NCBI GenBank assembly: GCA_016874835.1
Contig: VGTB01000003.1
Location: 1 to 64,000, forward strand
Source: Deltaproteobacteria bacterium
Lineage (GTDB): Bacteria > Desulfobacterota > Syntrophia > Syntrophales > UBA2185
DNA: 64,000 nt
Direction: 5' to 3'
Shown one piece after another: positions 27,591 through 36,180 of the stretch. The notes under the pieces were generated by a model that saw nothing but the letters and a program-made list of their open reading frames with translations, had not been told where the DNA came from and searched no databases. Every line of letters begins with the position of its first letter. Position 1 is the stretch's first letter. A program made the position numbers and the translations under genes.

Positions 27591-27660
27591 ATCCGCTCCG
27601 AATGCATACCGCGATGTTATGTGTGCCGCGACTGTGTTATTTCATCAATCTGAAAGTAAA

Positions 27661-27716
27661 AAAAGAAAAAACCGGGCAGCATGTACCTAAAAGATACCTA
27701 TCAACCACAACCCGGT
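27661..27716 (-). terminator. Weak terminator-like hairpin
   Basis: ACCGGG and CCCGGT (27711-27716 and 27671-27676) pair with the stop codon of the cytochrome b561-like gene in the loop, followed on the minus strand by a T-rich tail (A-rich 27657-27670). The stem is only six pairs. Confidence 0.4.
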
Positions 27717-28097
27717 CAGGATGGTAACAAATGCGATCAAAAGCGTGAAGCGCCCGGACCATCGATGCATGGCTCTTATCATACCCGAGCGAACCCCTGC
27801 TTTAAACTGGAAAAAACCCAATACCGGTACCGCAATCGCACAAACAGCGGTGGCGGCACCCAGATAGGTATGCCCAATTCTGAAATGTTCTCCCAAGGAA
27901 AGCGCCACCATCGAAACAGCGGCACCGGCACCGAAAAGGATTGCCCCGGAGCCCAGAAGGCCCGCGGTTCTATGAAATGCAAGCCACCATCTCTTGCGCC
28001 TTATATACATGGCCGCCGAAACACCGGATATCATGGAAAAAAATCCCGCACACACAAAACCGGCATGGAGAAACAGCAATGATTCAGCCAATTCCAC
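27687..28097 (-). CDS. Four-helix membrane protein, cytochrome b561-like
   Basis: A 136-residue protein with four predicted membrane helices. Histidines near the helix ends (LLFLHAG, FHRTAG, LGEHFRIGHTY, MHRWSGR) resemble the haem-ligating pattern of cytochrome b561/ferric reductase-like domains. Starts with GTG only six bases after the stop of the exported protein gene upstream, so the two are coexpressed; a membrane haem protein delivering electrons to a periplasmic partner is possible but is inference. No redox enzyme subunit is adjacent to test the idea. Confidence 0.6.
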   Translation of the reverse strand: MELAESLLFLHAGFVCAGFFSMISGVSAAMYIRRKRWWLAFHRTAGLLGSGAILFGAGAAVSMVALSLGEHFRIGHTYLGAATAVCAIAVPVLGFFQFKAGVRSGMIRAMHRWSGRFTLLIAFVTILTGLWLIGIF

Positions 28098-28102
28098 CTA
28101 TT

Positions 28103-28507
28103 TTAGGTAAGTTCTTTACCCACAGTCAATTTTCCGGTCTTGGAACCGTATTTGTTACATGACACAACCGCCTCGAGAACATCTCCTCTCTGTGCGGATA
28201 TCTTGTACGTATAGACAAACGTGGATGCGTCGGGCTGGTTATTATACTCATACACACCTGCCGATTTCCCGTTCTTTTTTATCTCGACTTTCTTCACATA
28301 GTGCTCACCCGGTGACTTCGACGTGTGTGTTACCGATACGGTCAATGTCTGAGATTCAGCATCGTAGGAGAGAACAACTTCCGCCGGCGGGTGGGCGATG
28401 GCCGGGATTGAACAGAGCATACACGACATTAAAAAGGCACAGACAACCGCGATAAGACTCCGGGGGATCTTACGTTCGCCAATCAATTTTCCTGTTTGAG
28501 TTCTCAT
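28103..28507 (-). CDS. Exported beta-sandwich protein of unknown function
   Basis: A 134-residue protein with an N-terminal signal (basic start, then LIAVVCAFLMSCML to AIAH). The mature part, HPPAEVVLSYDAESQTLTV followed by VTHTSKSPGEHYVKKVEI and AVVSCNKYG, looks like a small all-beta domain with a conserved HxPP start and a HYVKKVEI strand reminiscent of desulfoferrodoxin/SoxZ-like Ig folds. The start at 28507 has AGGAGG seven bases ahead; an upstream in-frame start at 28552 lacks this. It precedes the b561-like membrane gene by five bases. Confidence 0.65.
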   Translation of the reverse strand: MRTQTGKLIGERKIPRSLIAVVCAFLMSCMLCSIPAIAHPPAEVVLSYDAESQTLTVSVTHTSKSPGEHYVKKVEIKKNGKSAGVYEYNNQPDASTFVYTYKISAQRGDVLEAVVSCNKYGSKTGKLTVGKELT

Positions 28508-28671
28508 CGTCTTCCTCCTTGAAATATAGTGTTTTACATAATGATCGCACACGGGTTTTTAAGTGACCAAAACATCTCTTGATTCCACGGCATCAACTTC
28601 CAGGCAGAGAGCATGCAGCAGCAGAATACAAGGGATTAGCGAAAAAAGACAGAAAAGATTCATCCGATATG

Positions 28672-29511
28672 TTACAATTTAACTTCCATGCCCTGAGAGA
28701 GGGCAAAACATTCCAGATTTGTATGGTTATTCTTGACGATACGCCGGCAATCTTCGACGATCAGATCAACCGCATCATCCGATCTCTCCTGATTGTGATG
28801 AAACAACCCGAGTTTTTTCACCCCGGCATCAAGGGCCAGCCCAAGTGAATCCTTGTATACAGAATGACCCCAGGTTTTCGTCTTCTTGTACTCTTCCTCC
28901 GTATACTCCGCATCGTGAACAAGCAGGTCGGCCCCGGCGGAAAAATCTCGGTACTGTTCGTAATGGACTCCCCCGGGATGGGTATACCTCAATTCATTAT
29001 CCGTCAGAAACACGAATCTCTTGTCGCCTTCAATAAATTTATACCCCACGCCCTGGTTGGGGTGACTCAAGGGAATGGGGATCACCGTCAGGGAATCTAT
29101 GGAAAATTGATTTTCACACGACTCATGGTAATCGATTTCGGCCCTGATATTCTCAAAATTCACAGGGAAATTGGGCGGTTCCATGATTTTTGATATCATG
29201 TTTCTTACCGAGGTCTGGGCAAAGGGACAGCCGAACATCTTAATGACCGCCCGCTTGAAGTAAATCGGCTTGAAAAAGGGAAACCCCATAATGTGATCCC
29301 AGTGGGCATGGGTAAAGATCATTGTATACCTGAGCCGTTTCTCGGCAATGAGTTTATTGCCAAGAGCCCTGATACCCGAGCCTGCATCAATAATGATGAC
29401 CTCGTCATTCTTTGTCCGGATCTCAAGACAGGTAGTATCACCTCCATACCTTATGTACTCTCGACCTGACACGGGAATCGAACCCCTTGCGCCCCAGCAT
29501 CTGACGATCAT
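28672..29511 (-). CDS. MBL-fold metallohydrolase (phosphodiesterase-like)
   Basis: A 279-residue MBL-fold enzyme. It begins with RCWGARGSIPV and has GGDTTCLEI, the zinc motif FTHAHWDHIMGFPFF near 66-80, the HPNQGVGYKF segment, the LVHDAEYTEEE metal site and the last His in GLFHHN. This is the pattern of the class with GARGS/THxHxDH found near signalling proteins and resembling cyclic-nucleotide phosphodiesterases and PhnP. The substrate is not known. Monocistronic; about 215 bp divide it from the divergent copper genes. Confidence 0.82.
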   Translation of the reverse strand: MIVRCWGARGSIPVSGREYIRYGGDTTCLEIRTKNDEVIIIDAGSGIRALGNKLIAEKRLRYTMIFTHAHWDHIMGFPFFKPIYFKRAVIKMFGCPFAQTSVRNMISKIMEPPNFPVNFENIRAEIDYHESCENQFSIDSLTVIPIPLSHPNQGVGYKFIEGDKRFVFLTDNELRYTHPGGVHYEQYRDFSAGADLLVHDAEYTEEEYKKTKTWGHSVYKDSLGLALDAGVKKLGLFHHNQERSDDAVDLIVEDCRRIVKNNHTNLECFALSQGMEVKL

Positions 29512-29728
29512 ATGTGATTTTCCCCTTCAGTTCTTCTATCGTGCGACAATTTCTATTGATCGCGCAGCTCATATATACGTAAATAATGAAGATTCGTCAA
29601 CAGATTATTATCTCTATACACATCACACCGGGAAAAATTTCACGAATAGAAATCCAAGTGTGGTATAGAACACAAAAGAGTAATGAGCACAGACATATCC
29701 GCACCATTGAAAGGAACGGAGGATAATC

Positions 29729-29926
29729 ATGAGAACCATTAAAATCAGGGGGATGTCGTGCAATCACTGTGTCATGGCTGTGACCAGGGCCCTGAGTGAG
29801 ATCGAGGGTATCAGCAACGTCAAGGTCGACCTGAAAAACAATGAGGCGACATTTGACGAAGAAAAGCCTGTGAATATGACACTCATCAGGAAACATATCG
29901 AGAAGGCAGGATATGAAGTTGCCTGA
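29729..29926 (+). CDS. Heavy-metal-associated domain copper chaperone (CopZ-like)
   Basis: A 65-residue single HMA domain with the metal site GMSCNHCV near 8-15, a beta-alpha-beta-beta-alpha-beta pattern and the AGYEV end. Such proteins carry Cu(I) to a P-type ATPase. The final 14 bases overlap the start of the copper ATPase gene, so translation is coupled. GGAGGA lies upstream of the ATG. Confidence 0.9.
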   Translation: MRTIKIRGMSCNHCVMAVTRALSEIEGISNVKVDLKNNEATFDEEKPVNMTLIRKHIEKAGYEVA

Positions 29927-32165
29927 AGCACCACCTTTGAAAACAACGATCTCTGTCGGGGGAATGACGTGCGCCGCCTGCGTGAAGCGGGTGGAGACGG
30001 CGCTCAGAGCAATCAACGGGGTAACCGATGTGGCGGTGAATTTAGCCACGGGAAGGGCAACAATCACCCACTCGGAATTCTGGGGTGGCGTCGCGGCACT
30101 GGAAAAAACGGTCTCCGACCAGGGCTATGAATTCCTGGGATTGATCATCGAGGATCGCGAAGATCCGATAACTCAAGCCCGGGAAAAGGAGATCAAAGAA
30201 CTCAGAACCAAATTTGCTGTCGGCGCTGTGCTCAGTATCCTCATCTTCATGGGCTCCATGCAGCACTGGTTTCCCTTCCTCAGAGCAATTCCAAGAGAGA
30301 TCATGCTCATTTTCCTCTTTATCATGACGACTCCCGTCGTATTCTGGGTCGGGAACAGATTCTTCACCGGCGCCTGGAAGGCCGCGCGCCAGAGAGCCAC
30401 GGATATGAATACCCTCGTCGCGGTGGGGGCACTCGCCGCATACCTCTATTCCTTGCTGGCAACTTTCACTCCCAGGATATTTACAAGCGCTTCTATGGCG
30501 CCCCACGTCTATTACGACGGTGCCGCCATCATCATCACGCTGATTCTCCTGGGACGACTGTTAGAGGCAAAAGCGAAGGGGAAAACGTCGTCAGCCATCA
30601 AACGGCTGATGGGCCTCAAACCCAAAACCGCACGGATCATCCGTGATGAGAGTGAGGTGGATATCCCCATCGAAGAGGTCAGGAAAGGCGACCTCATTGT
30701 CGTGCGGCCGGGAGAAAAAATTCCCACAGACGGCACCGTTGTTTCGGGAACCTCCACGGTCGATGAATCCATGCTCACCGGTGAGAGTATGCCCGTTCTC
30801 AAAGAAGCAGGCCAACAGGTGTTCGCCGCGACGATAAATAAAAGCGGGAGTTTCGTATTCAGGGCAACCAGGGTAGGCTCGGAAACGGCGCTTGCCCGGA
30901 TTATCCGCCTTGTCGAGGAAGCCCAGGGTTCCAAGGCCCCGATCCAGAGACTGGCGGATAAAGTCGCCTCCATCTTTGTCCCCGTTGTATTCGCCATAGG
31001 AGCACTGACTTTTGTCATCTGGTTTTTTTTCGTACCCGATCCTGTATTCAGCCGGGCGCTCCTGAATTTTGTCTCTGTGCTGGTTATCGCCTGCCCCTGC
31101 GCCCTGGGGCTCGCAACACCAACCGCCGTCATGGTAGGAACCGGCATCGGTGCCGAGAAGGGCATCCTGATCAAGGGGGGTGAGAGCCTGGAAAAGGCAT
31201 ACAAGCTCACCACGGTTGTGTTCGACAAGACGGGGACATTAACAAGAGGGGAGCCGGAAGTTACCGACGTACTTGCCGTACCGGGAGAAACACACCGCAG
31301 GGTCTTGCAGATCGCCATGTCCCTGGAGGCCGTCTCTGAACACCCCATTGCGGCAGCTATCGTCGCAAGAGGTCGCAAGGAAGAGTTGATACCGCAGCGG
31401 GTTGATCAATTCGAGGCCGTCTCAGGTTCGGGAGCAAGGGCTCTCCTGAATGGCGGGCAATTCTCTCTGGGCAACCGGCGATTCGTGGAAAGAGAGGGCA
31501 TAGAGACAGAAAGTCTCGCGGATGACGCAAACCGCCTTGCTAATGACGGGAAGACATGCGTCTTCATCGCCGAAGGCTCCCGGCTCGTCGGCCTGATAGG
31601 CGTGGCGGATGTACCGAGGGAAACTGCGAAAGAGACCGTCGCCATGCTGCGGAACATGGGACTTGAGGTGGTCATGATCACAGGCGACAATCCGCATACC
31701 GCGAAGGCGGTTGGATCCGCCCTGGGTATCGCGCACATCATGGCCGAGGTGCTCCCGGAAGACAAGGCGACCGAAATTGCCCGCCTGCGGGGAGAGGGTC
31801 ATGTGGTCGCCATGGTGGGAGACGGCATCAATGATGCCCCCGCACTTTCCGCAGCGGACATCGGGATCGCCATCGGGACCGGTACGGATGTGGCGATGGA
31901 AGCGAGTGACATTACCCTGGTGAGAAATGATCTGAAATCCGTGCCCATGGCAATCAGGCTTTCACTGGAAACCATGAAGGTGATCAGACAGAACCTCTTC
32001 TGGGCCTTTATCTACAACGTGATCGGCATCCCCATCGCCGCCGGTGTCCTCTATCCCTTTTTCGGTATATTGCTTAACCCTGAATTTGCAGCGGCCGCCA
32101 TGGCCCTGAGTTCCGTCTCGGTCGTCAGCAATTCCCTGCGCCTCAGAAGATCATGGAAAGCGTAG
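29913..32165 (+). CDS. copA: Copper-translocating P1B-type ATPase
   Basis: A 750-residue Cu(I) efflux ATPase. In order: one N-terminal HMA domain (GMTCAAC), eight expected membrane helices, TGES in the actuator domain, the metal site [10 protein letters not shown] in helix 6, the phosphorylation site DKTGTLT, the SEHPIA motif of P1B pumps, GDGINDAP, and the late-helix YN and MALSSVSVV motifs that mark Cu(I) specificity. Start ATG 29913 overlaps the chaperone gene by 14 bases. Its last 42 bases recur, diverged, at 35429-35470, at the far side of an accessory segment, so the 3' end of this gene was an insertion point (see findings). Confidence 0.96.
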   Translation: MKLPEAPPLKTTISVGGMTCAACVKRVETALRAINGVTDVAVNLATGRATITHSEFWGGVAALEKTVSDQGYEFLGLIIEDREDPITQAREKEIKELRTKFAVGAVLSILIFMGSMQHWFPFLRAIPREIMLIFLFIMTTPVVFWVGNRFFTGAWKAARQRATDMNTLVAVGALAAYLYSLLATFTPRIFTSASMAPHVYYDGAAIIITLILLGRLLEAKAKGKTSSAIKRLMGLKPKTARIIRDESEVDIPIEEVRKGDLIVVRPGEKIPTDGTVVSGTSTVDESMLTGESMPVLKEAGQQVFAATINKSGSFVFRATRVGSETALARIIRLVEEAQGSKAPIQRLADKVASIFVPVVFAIGALTFVIWFFFVPDPVFSRALLNFVSVLVIACPCALGLATPTAVMVGTGIGAEKGILIKGGESLEKAYKLTTVVFDKTGTLTRGEPEVTDVLAVPGETHRRVLQIAMSLEAVSEHPIAAAIVARGRKEELIPQRVDQFEAVSGSGARALLNGGQFSLGNRRFVEREGIETESLADDANRLANDGKTCVFIAEGSRLVGLIGVADVPRETAKETVAMLRNMGLEVVMITGDNPHTAKAVGSALGIAHIMAEVLPEDKATEIARLRGEGHVVAMVGDGINDAPALSAADIGIAIGTGTDVAMEASDITLVRNDLKSVPMAIRLSLETMKVIRQNLFWAFIYNVIGIPIAAGVLYPFFGILLNPEFAAAAMALSSVSVVSNSLRLRRSWKA

Positions 32166-32225
32166 TCTCAAACCCCAACTATCATTTCGAAGGAACGAAG
32201 TGAATGAAAAATCCTTAATTTTTAC

Positions 32226-32252
32226 TTGACTGATTCTCTATTCAGGTATACT
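32226..32252 (+). promoter_or_regulatory. Candidate promoter of the ORF6N gene
   Basis: TTGACT (32226-32231) and TATACT (32247-32252), each five of six to consensus, but the spacer is only 15 bases. Confidence 0.4.
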
Positions 32253-32356
32253 TTCGCTTAAATTTCAAATGGATATTGAGGTAATATCTCTTCAACCCCT
32301 CAAATAAGAGGCACGAAGGAATTGGAATATATAATGATAAAAAGCCTTTTGTTCCC

Positions 32357-32857
32357 ATGGAGCGGATTGAAAATCGGATCTTCCTGATTCGGAATCAAAA
32401 GGTCATTTTAAGCATAGATTTGGCAGAATTGTATGGTGTAGAGCCAAGGGTGCTGATCCAAGCCGTAAAAAGAAATATTGAACGGTTCCCTCATGATTTT
32501 ATGTTTCAACTGACAAATCAAGAGTTTGCAAACTTGAAATCACAATTTGTGACTTCAAGTTGGGGCGGGCTCCGCCGAGCAATGCCCTACGCATTTACCG
32601 AACAGGATGTTGCCATGCTTTCCAGCGTACTGCATAGTGAGCGCGCCATACAGGTGAACATCGCGATAACGAGAGCCTTCGTAAAGCTGCGTGAGATGAT
32701 CACTGCTCATAAAGACCTTGCCAGGAGGCTCAATGCGCTTGAAAAGAAATACGATGCCCAATTCAAAGTCGTGTTTGATGCCATCCGACAATTGATGGAA
32801 CCACCAAAGTCGAAACGTCGACGGATTGGCTTCCATGGCGAAAACGGCAATTCGTGA
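32357..32857 (+). CDS. ORF6N domain protein
   Basis: A 166-residue protein with the ORF6N/KilA-N-type DNA-binding domain at residues 1-90: [39 protein letters not shown], and [24 protein letters not shown] coiled-coil stretch follows and the chain ends in a basic KSKRRRIGF tail as in many family members. ORF6N proteins occur in phages and mobile elements, with antirepressor-like roles proposed. The stop TGA (32855-32857) is followed by 58 further open codons in the same frame (next entry). Part of the copA-associated island. Confidence 0.85.
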   Translation: MERIENRIFLIRNQKVILSIDLAELYGVEPRVLIQAVKRNIERFPHDFMFQLTNQEFANLKSQFVTSSWGGLRRAMPYAFTEQDVAMLSSVLHSERAIQVNIAITRAFVKLREMITAHKDLARRLNALEKKYDAQFKVVFDAIRQLMEPPKSKRRRIGFHGENGNS

Positions 32858-33034
32858 AGGAACTGGACGATAATCAACAAGCTTTGTGAGCAGAACTCAG
32901 ACTTTGAAAAATTTCTTCAAGACGTGAAGATAGACTTTGAATCCAAGCGAATACACCGGACTGAATACGATGAGGTTGCGAAAGATATTCGGAAGTACAT
33001 TCAAGACAAATTAAAAATAGCACAAACAGATTGA
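32858..33034 (+). pseudogene. Open-frame remnant continuing in phase after the ORF6N stop
   Basis: 58 codons without a start codon of their own read RNWTIINKLCEQNSDFEKF and end KYIQDKLKIAQTD. The composition looks protein-like (charged, helical), so it is probably the C-terminal stub of another gene lost on insertion. It could instead be reached by readthrough of the TGA, but ORF6N proteins normally end near the basic tail, so a separate remnant is preferred. Confidence 0.4.
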
Positions 33035-33090
33035 CAGTGCTGCTTATTCTTTGCATCATATAACAGCCCTATTCATCTCTCCGTATTTCC

Positions 33091-33873
33091 ATGAGCATCT
33101 TTCACCGCTATATCGGCATAGACTATTCGGGTGCCCAAACACCCGAATCAAGTCTTAAGGGGCTCCGCATTCTTGTTGCTGATGGAAGCAATGCACCGTA
33201 TGAGGTCAACCCGCCGCCAAGCCCCCGTAAATACTGGACGCGCCGCGGACTGGCCGAGTGGCTGACGACAATCCTTCAAGAAACTCCACGATCCATCGTC
33301 GGCATCGATCACGGCTTTTCATTCCCACTGCCCTACTTTGAGAGGTACGGAATCCTGCAGAACTGGGATATTTTCCTCGACGATTTCTGTGCGCACTGGC
33401 CGACTGATTCTCCGCACACGTATGTGGACTTCATTCGTGATGGAATACGCGGGAAGGCTGCTGAACGGATAGGTGATCGAAGATGGCGCCGCATCACGGA
33501 AAAGCGTACCCCGCGCGCCCGGTCGGTATTTCATTTCGTCGTGCAAGGTTCGGTAGCCAAGTCAACCCACGCGGGAATTCCCTGGCTTCGCTACCTAAGA
33601 AGATCACTGGGGCAATCCGTTCATTTCTGGCCTTTCGACGGCTGGACACCTAAAAACGGTCGCCATGTCGTGGCAGAGGTCTATCCCTCGCTCTGGCGAA
33701 ACCGGTACCCTGATGACGGCAAAACCAGAGATCAGCAGGATGCCTACGCCACCAGTCGCTGGCTTCAAGAGATGGATCTTAACGATTATCTCCCCCGGTT
33801 TTTTGATCCACCACTCTCACCAGGCGAGCGGGAAGTTGCAAACATCGAGGGTTGGATTCTTGGGGTAATGTGA
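33091..33873 (+). CDS. Uncharacterised protein with RNase H-like fold pattern
   Basis: A 260-residue protein I cannot place in a named family. It starts YIGIDYSGAQ, has a second acidic strand VGIDHGFSFP near residues 70-79 and VAEVYPSLWRNRYP near 195-208, followed by DQQDAYATSRWL. Strand-Asp patterns of this kind (GIDxS, GIDHG, late D-x-D-A) are seen in RNase H-like folds such as DUF429. Enzyme activity is not claimed. It lies between the ORF6N remnant and a large palindrome in the copA island. Confidence 0.6.
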   Translation: MSIFHRYIGIDYSGAQTPESSLKGLRILVADGSNAPYEVNPPPSPRKYWTRRGLAEWLTTILQETPRSIVGIDHGFSFPLPYFERYGILQNWDIFLDDFCAHWPTDSPHTYVDFIRDGIRGKAAERIGDRRWRRITEKRTPRARSVFHFVVQGSVAKSTHAGIPWLRYLRRSLGQSVHFWPFDGWTPKNGRHVVAEVYPSLWRNRYPDDGKTRDQQDAYATSRWLQEMDLNDYLPRFFDPPLSPGEREVANIEGWILGVM

Positions 33874-33893
33874 GAACATAAATTATTTACAAA

Positions 33894-33954
33894 AAGTACA
33901 CTAAATGTGCCATAGTTCGCACCACACGTGAACTATGGCACTTAGAGTGTACTT
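33894..33954. repeat. 61-bp near-perfect palindrome
   Basis: Arms: AAGTACACT (33894-33902) with AGTGTACTT (33946-33954) and GTGCCATAGTTC (33907-33918) with GAACTATGGCAC (33930-33941), separated by four unpaired bases on each side and an 11-base loop. 21 of 25 arm positions pair. No T run follows, so a simple terminator is unlikely; a MITE-like unit, regulator site or recombination site are options. Confidence 0.85.
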
Positions 33955-34035
33955 ATGCAGACCATTTCAGGGTGAGGAAGAGGGACAAATCCATAAGTGG
34001 TCGGGATAAAGTAAGCAGAAAAAACTTTTTCATCA

Positions 34036-34068
34036 AAGTTCATTTAATGTGCTATAGTTTGCCTCACA
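34036..34068 (+). repeat. Degenerate copy of the palindrome's left arm
   Basis: AAGTTCATTTAATGTGCTAT and the following GTTTGCCTCAC match the left half and loop of 33894-33927 at most positions, without a matching right arm. Suggests a decayed second unit just ahead of the toxin gene. Confidence 0.6.
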
Positions 34069-34107
34069 TAGTCCCTTGAGATCATAGCTTGCACTTGAGA
34101 TGATCAA

Positions 34108-34451
34108 ATGAATAAATTAAAAAAGATATTGTTTATTCACCAGAAAGCCAGTGAACATATTGAGGCTATCAATGAAAAGATATTGTGGTCATCTCACGCT
34201 GTAAAAAACTGAGGACTGAGGAACTGAGAAAATCTGAAATAGAGTATGCCCTCAAAGATTGCGTACTCGTTGAAGATTATAACGTGGTAGGACGACCATT
34301 GCCTGACTGCCTAGTTCTTGGATTTATAAACGATGAACCTGTTCATGTGGTCACAGTACTGGACGAGGATTTTGACCGAATATTAATTGTCACTGTATAT
34401 AAACCGTCCGCTGAGAGGTGGGAAGATGGCTGGAAAAAGAGAAAAAAATAA
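34108..34451 (+). pseudogene. DUF4258 family toxin-like gene with a frameshift in a run of A
   Basis: The reading frame from ATG 34108 ends at a TGA (34210) just after KILWSSHAVKN, while the +1-shifted frame carries on as LRTEELRKSEIEYALKDC to the stop at 34451. Joined together they give a typical DUF4258 protein (WSSHA start, then the LVLGFINDEPVHVV core). One more A in the A6 run at 34203-34208 would restore the frame. So the gene is broken, phase-variable or read by slippage. A GTG at 34185 could start a shorter product (88 residues) in the second frame. DUF4258 proteins are RelE-like putative toxins, next to YgiT-type antitoxins as here. Confidence 0.7.
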
Positions 34452-34680
34452 ATTCAAAAAATGTCCCTTGTGCGGTGGGGAAATGAATGATGGCATTACA
34501 ACCCTGTCATTTTTAATGGGAGAAAAAGTTGCCATTATCAAAAATGTGCCTGCCGAAATCTGTTCCGATTGCGGTGAGGCGTATATGAAAAGTCATGTTA
34601 CCGGCAAGGTTGAAACGCTTCTTGACCGCATCGAGGAGCTGCATTCCGAAGTATCAATTATTTATTATGAGGCCGCATAA
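34426..34680 (+). CDS. YgiT/MqsA-type zinc-finger antitoxin
   Basis: An 84-residue protein with a Cys4 zinc finger, CPLCGG near 13-18 and CSDCGE near 46-51, and the IKNVPAEIC motif that identifies the MqsA/YgiT zinc-binding N-domain. The HTH domain of full-length MqsA is missing, as in the short versions paired with DUF4258 toxins. ATG 34426 has GAGAGGTGGG upstream and lies inside the end of the DUF4258 gene (26-base overlap), so the two are translationally coupled as in a toxin-antitoxin operon. Confidence 0.85.
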   Translation: MAGKREKNKFKKCPLCGGEMNDGITTLSFLMGEKVAIIKNVPAEICSDCGEAYMKSHVTGKVETLLDRIEELHSEVSIIYYEAA

Positions 34681-34764
34681 GGTGCGGGACAAGAAATTAC
34701 CGTGAGCTGTCCATACTTATAGCCTGTCGGAAAGAATTCTTCCCTCCAATCCGGTAATCAAAAC

Positions 34765-35424
34765 ATGAAGAAAATATCTGACATTCCCAAGCGTGACCGC
34801 CCCCGTGAGAAGTTGCAGGAGAAAGGTGCACAATCTTTATCCGATCTGGAGTTGATCGCCGTATTGGTCGGCAAAGGCACAAAGGGGCGTGATGTCATGT
34901 CTGTGGCGGAACGCATACTGAAATCCCTGGACTCATCTCACGGAAATCTGAAATTAGAAGAACTCCAGAAGATTGAAGGTGTCGGTCTGGCAAAGGCAAC
35001 ACTGATTGCAGCGGCTCTGGAATTCTCTCGCCGCCGCATACGACCTGAAGGATTTAAGATTTCCTTTCCTCCCGATGTCCTGCCGCTGATTCAACACTAT
35101 GCTGACCGCAAGCAGGAACACTTCATCTGTATTTCCTTGAACGGCGCGAATGAAGTCATAGCGCATCGTGTCGTTTCCGTCGGCCTCGTGAATAAAACAC
35201 AGGTTCACCCGCGGGAGGTTTTCGCCGATCCTATCACTGACCGAGCTTCAGCCATTATCGCTGCTCACAATCATCCCTCGGGTGAAGTGAAACCAAGTAA
35301 AGAAGACATTGAGGTCACAAAGCAGTTACAAACTGCCGGTGAGACATTAGGAATTAAACTACTCGATCACATCATTTTTAATCAGAAGGACTATTATAGC
35401 TTTCTTGAAAAGGGGCAACTGTAA
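34765..35424 (+). CDS. radC: RadC family JAB-domain protein
   Basis: A 219-residue RadC/YeeS type protein. The N-terminal UPF0758 region (DIPKRDRPREKL, LSDLELIAVLVGKGTKG) includes a helix-hairpin-helix-like IEGVGLAKA. The C-terminal JAB/MPN domain has the metal motif AAHNHPSGEVKPSKEDIEVT (H-x-H and D ligands). The role in repair is doubtful; RadC homologues are common cargo of islands and prophages. Its stop codon lies four bases before the copA 3'-end remnant, marking the island edge. Confidence 0.93.
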   Translation: MKKISDIPKRDRPREKLQEKGAQSLSDLELIAVLVGKGTKGRDVMSVAERILKSLDSSHGNLKLEELQKIEGVGLAKATLIAAALEFSRRRIRPEGFKISFPPDVLPLIQHYADRKQEHFICISLNGANEVIAHRVVSVGLVNKTQVHPREVFADPITDRASAIIAAHNHPSGEVKPSKEDIEVTKQLQTAGETLGIKLLDHIIFNQKDYYSFLEKGQL

Positions 35425-35428
35425 GTCA

Positions 35429-35470
35429 GTCAGCAACTCCCTGCGCCTCAGAAGGGCGTGGAGAGTCTAA
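35429..35470 (+). repeat. Remnant of a copA 3' end
   Basis: Codes [13 protein letters not shown] then a stop, against [13 protein letters not shown] at the end of copA; the first 26 bases differ by one. It runs into the stop codon of the convergent flavoredoxin gene. Interpreted as the original end of copA left behind by an insertion. Confidence 0.8.
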
Positions 35471-36159
35471 CCTTCCTTTTCAAACTTGGACTTATCGGCA
35501 CCGCAGACGGGACATGTCCAGTCCGCGGGAAGATCTTCAAATTTTGTTCCGGACCTGATACCTGAATCGGGGTCTCCCTTTTCCGGGTCATAGATATACC
35601 CGCACACGGAGCATGTATACTTGTCCACTTTCTCCGCTTTTTTCGGCGCTTCCTGATAGGTGGGTGCCGTTTTGGGAGCCTTCCCGCGCTTCACTTCCTG
35701 GTAGTAGGCATACGTCATGGGTTCATCAGAACTATCCAATACTCCGCAATCCCTGACCCGACCGACAAAGATCGTGTGAGTCCCACAATCGAGCTGATTC
35801 ACGACCTCCGCTTCTATATAGGCGATGGTGTGATCCAGAACGATGGGAACTCCTGTTTCTCCAAGTTTGAACCGTATATTGGCAAACTTGTCTATATCCC
35901 TGCCACATTTAAACCCGAAATGACCGATAAACTGCATGGGTGTCGATTTCCCGATGATGGAAACGGTAAATTTCCTGCTTGCCTCGATGTATTCGTGTGT
36001 AAGATTTTGTTTATTGATGCTCACGGCAACGGTCGGCGGTTCCGACGTTACCTGAGACGCGGTATTTGCGATCTGTCCGTTGATTTGATCATCCTTCCTT
36101 GAAGTCACGACATACAGGCCATAGCTCAATCTGTAGAACGCTGCTTTATCCATTTCCAC
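35467..36159 (-). CDS. Flavoredoxin-rubredoxin fusion (Hrb-like)
   Basis: A 230-residue two-domain protein. Residues 1-150 are a flavin reductase-like (FMN-binding, flavoredoxin) domain with [29 protein letters not shown] and [11 protein letters not shown]; after a proline/lysine linker, residues about 178-228 are a rubredoxin with the two iron knuckles [10 protein letters not shown] and [12 protein letters not shown]. This is the layout of the high-molecular-weight rubredoxin of Moorella, which passes electrons from NADH to flavodiiron proteins in oxygen and NO detoxification. No flavodiiron gene is in the window. The last codons overlap the copA remnant on the other strand. Confidence 0.92.
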   Translation of the reverse strand: MEMDKAAFYRLSYGLYVVTSRKDDQINGQIANTASQVTSEPPTVAVSINKQNLTHEYIEASRKFTVSIIGKSTPMQFIGHFGFKCGRDIDKFANIRFKLGETGVPIVLDHTIAYIEAEVVNQLDCGTHTIFVGRVRDCGVLDSSDEPMTYAYYQEVKRGKAPKTAPTYQEAPKKAEKVDKYTCSVCGYIYDPEKGDPDSGIRSGTKFEDLPADWTCPVCGADKSKFEKEG

Positions 36160-36180
36160 ATCTCCTAAGCATTTGAGAGC

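Larger units (their letters stand above)
32124..35470. mobile_element. Accessory island inserted at the 3' end of copA
   Basis: Two versions of the copA 3' end flank this 3.3-kb segment: the one in use (32124-32165) and a remnant (35429-35470), 34 of 42 bases identical, both coding VSNSLRLRR. Between them are ORF6N, an RNase H-like protein, a toxin-antitoxin pair and RadC, all typical cargo, in sequence more AT-rich than the flanks. The divergence between the repeats suggests that the incoming element carried its own copA end. No recombinase is visible. Confidence 0.7.

Noticed and set aside
32855-32857. Selenocysteine codon in the ORF6N gene
   Set aside because: ORF6N has no redox role, members end near this point, and no hairpin of SECIS type was seen directly after the TGA.
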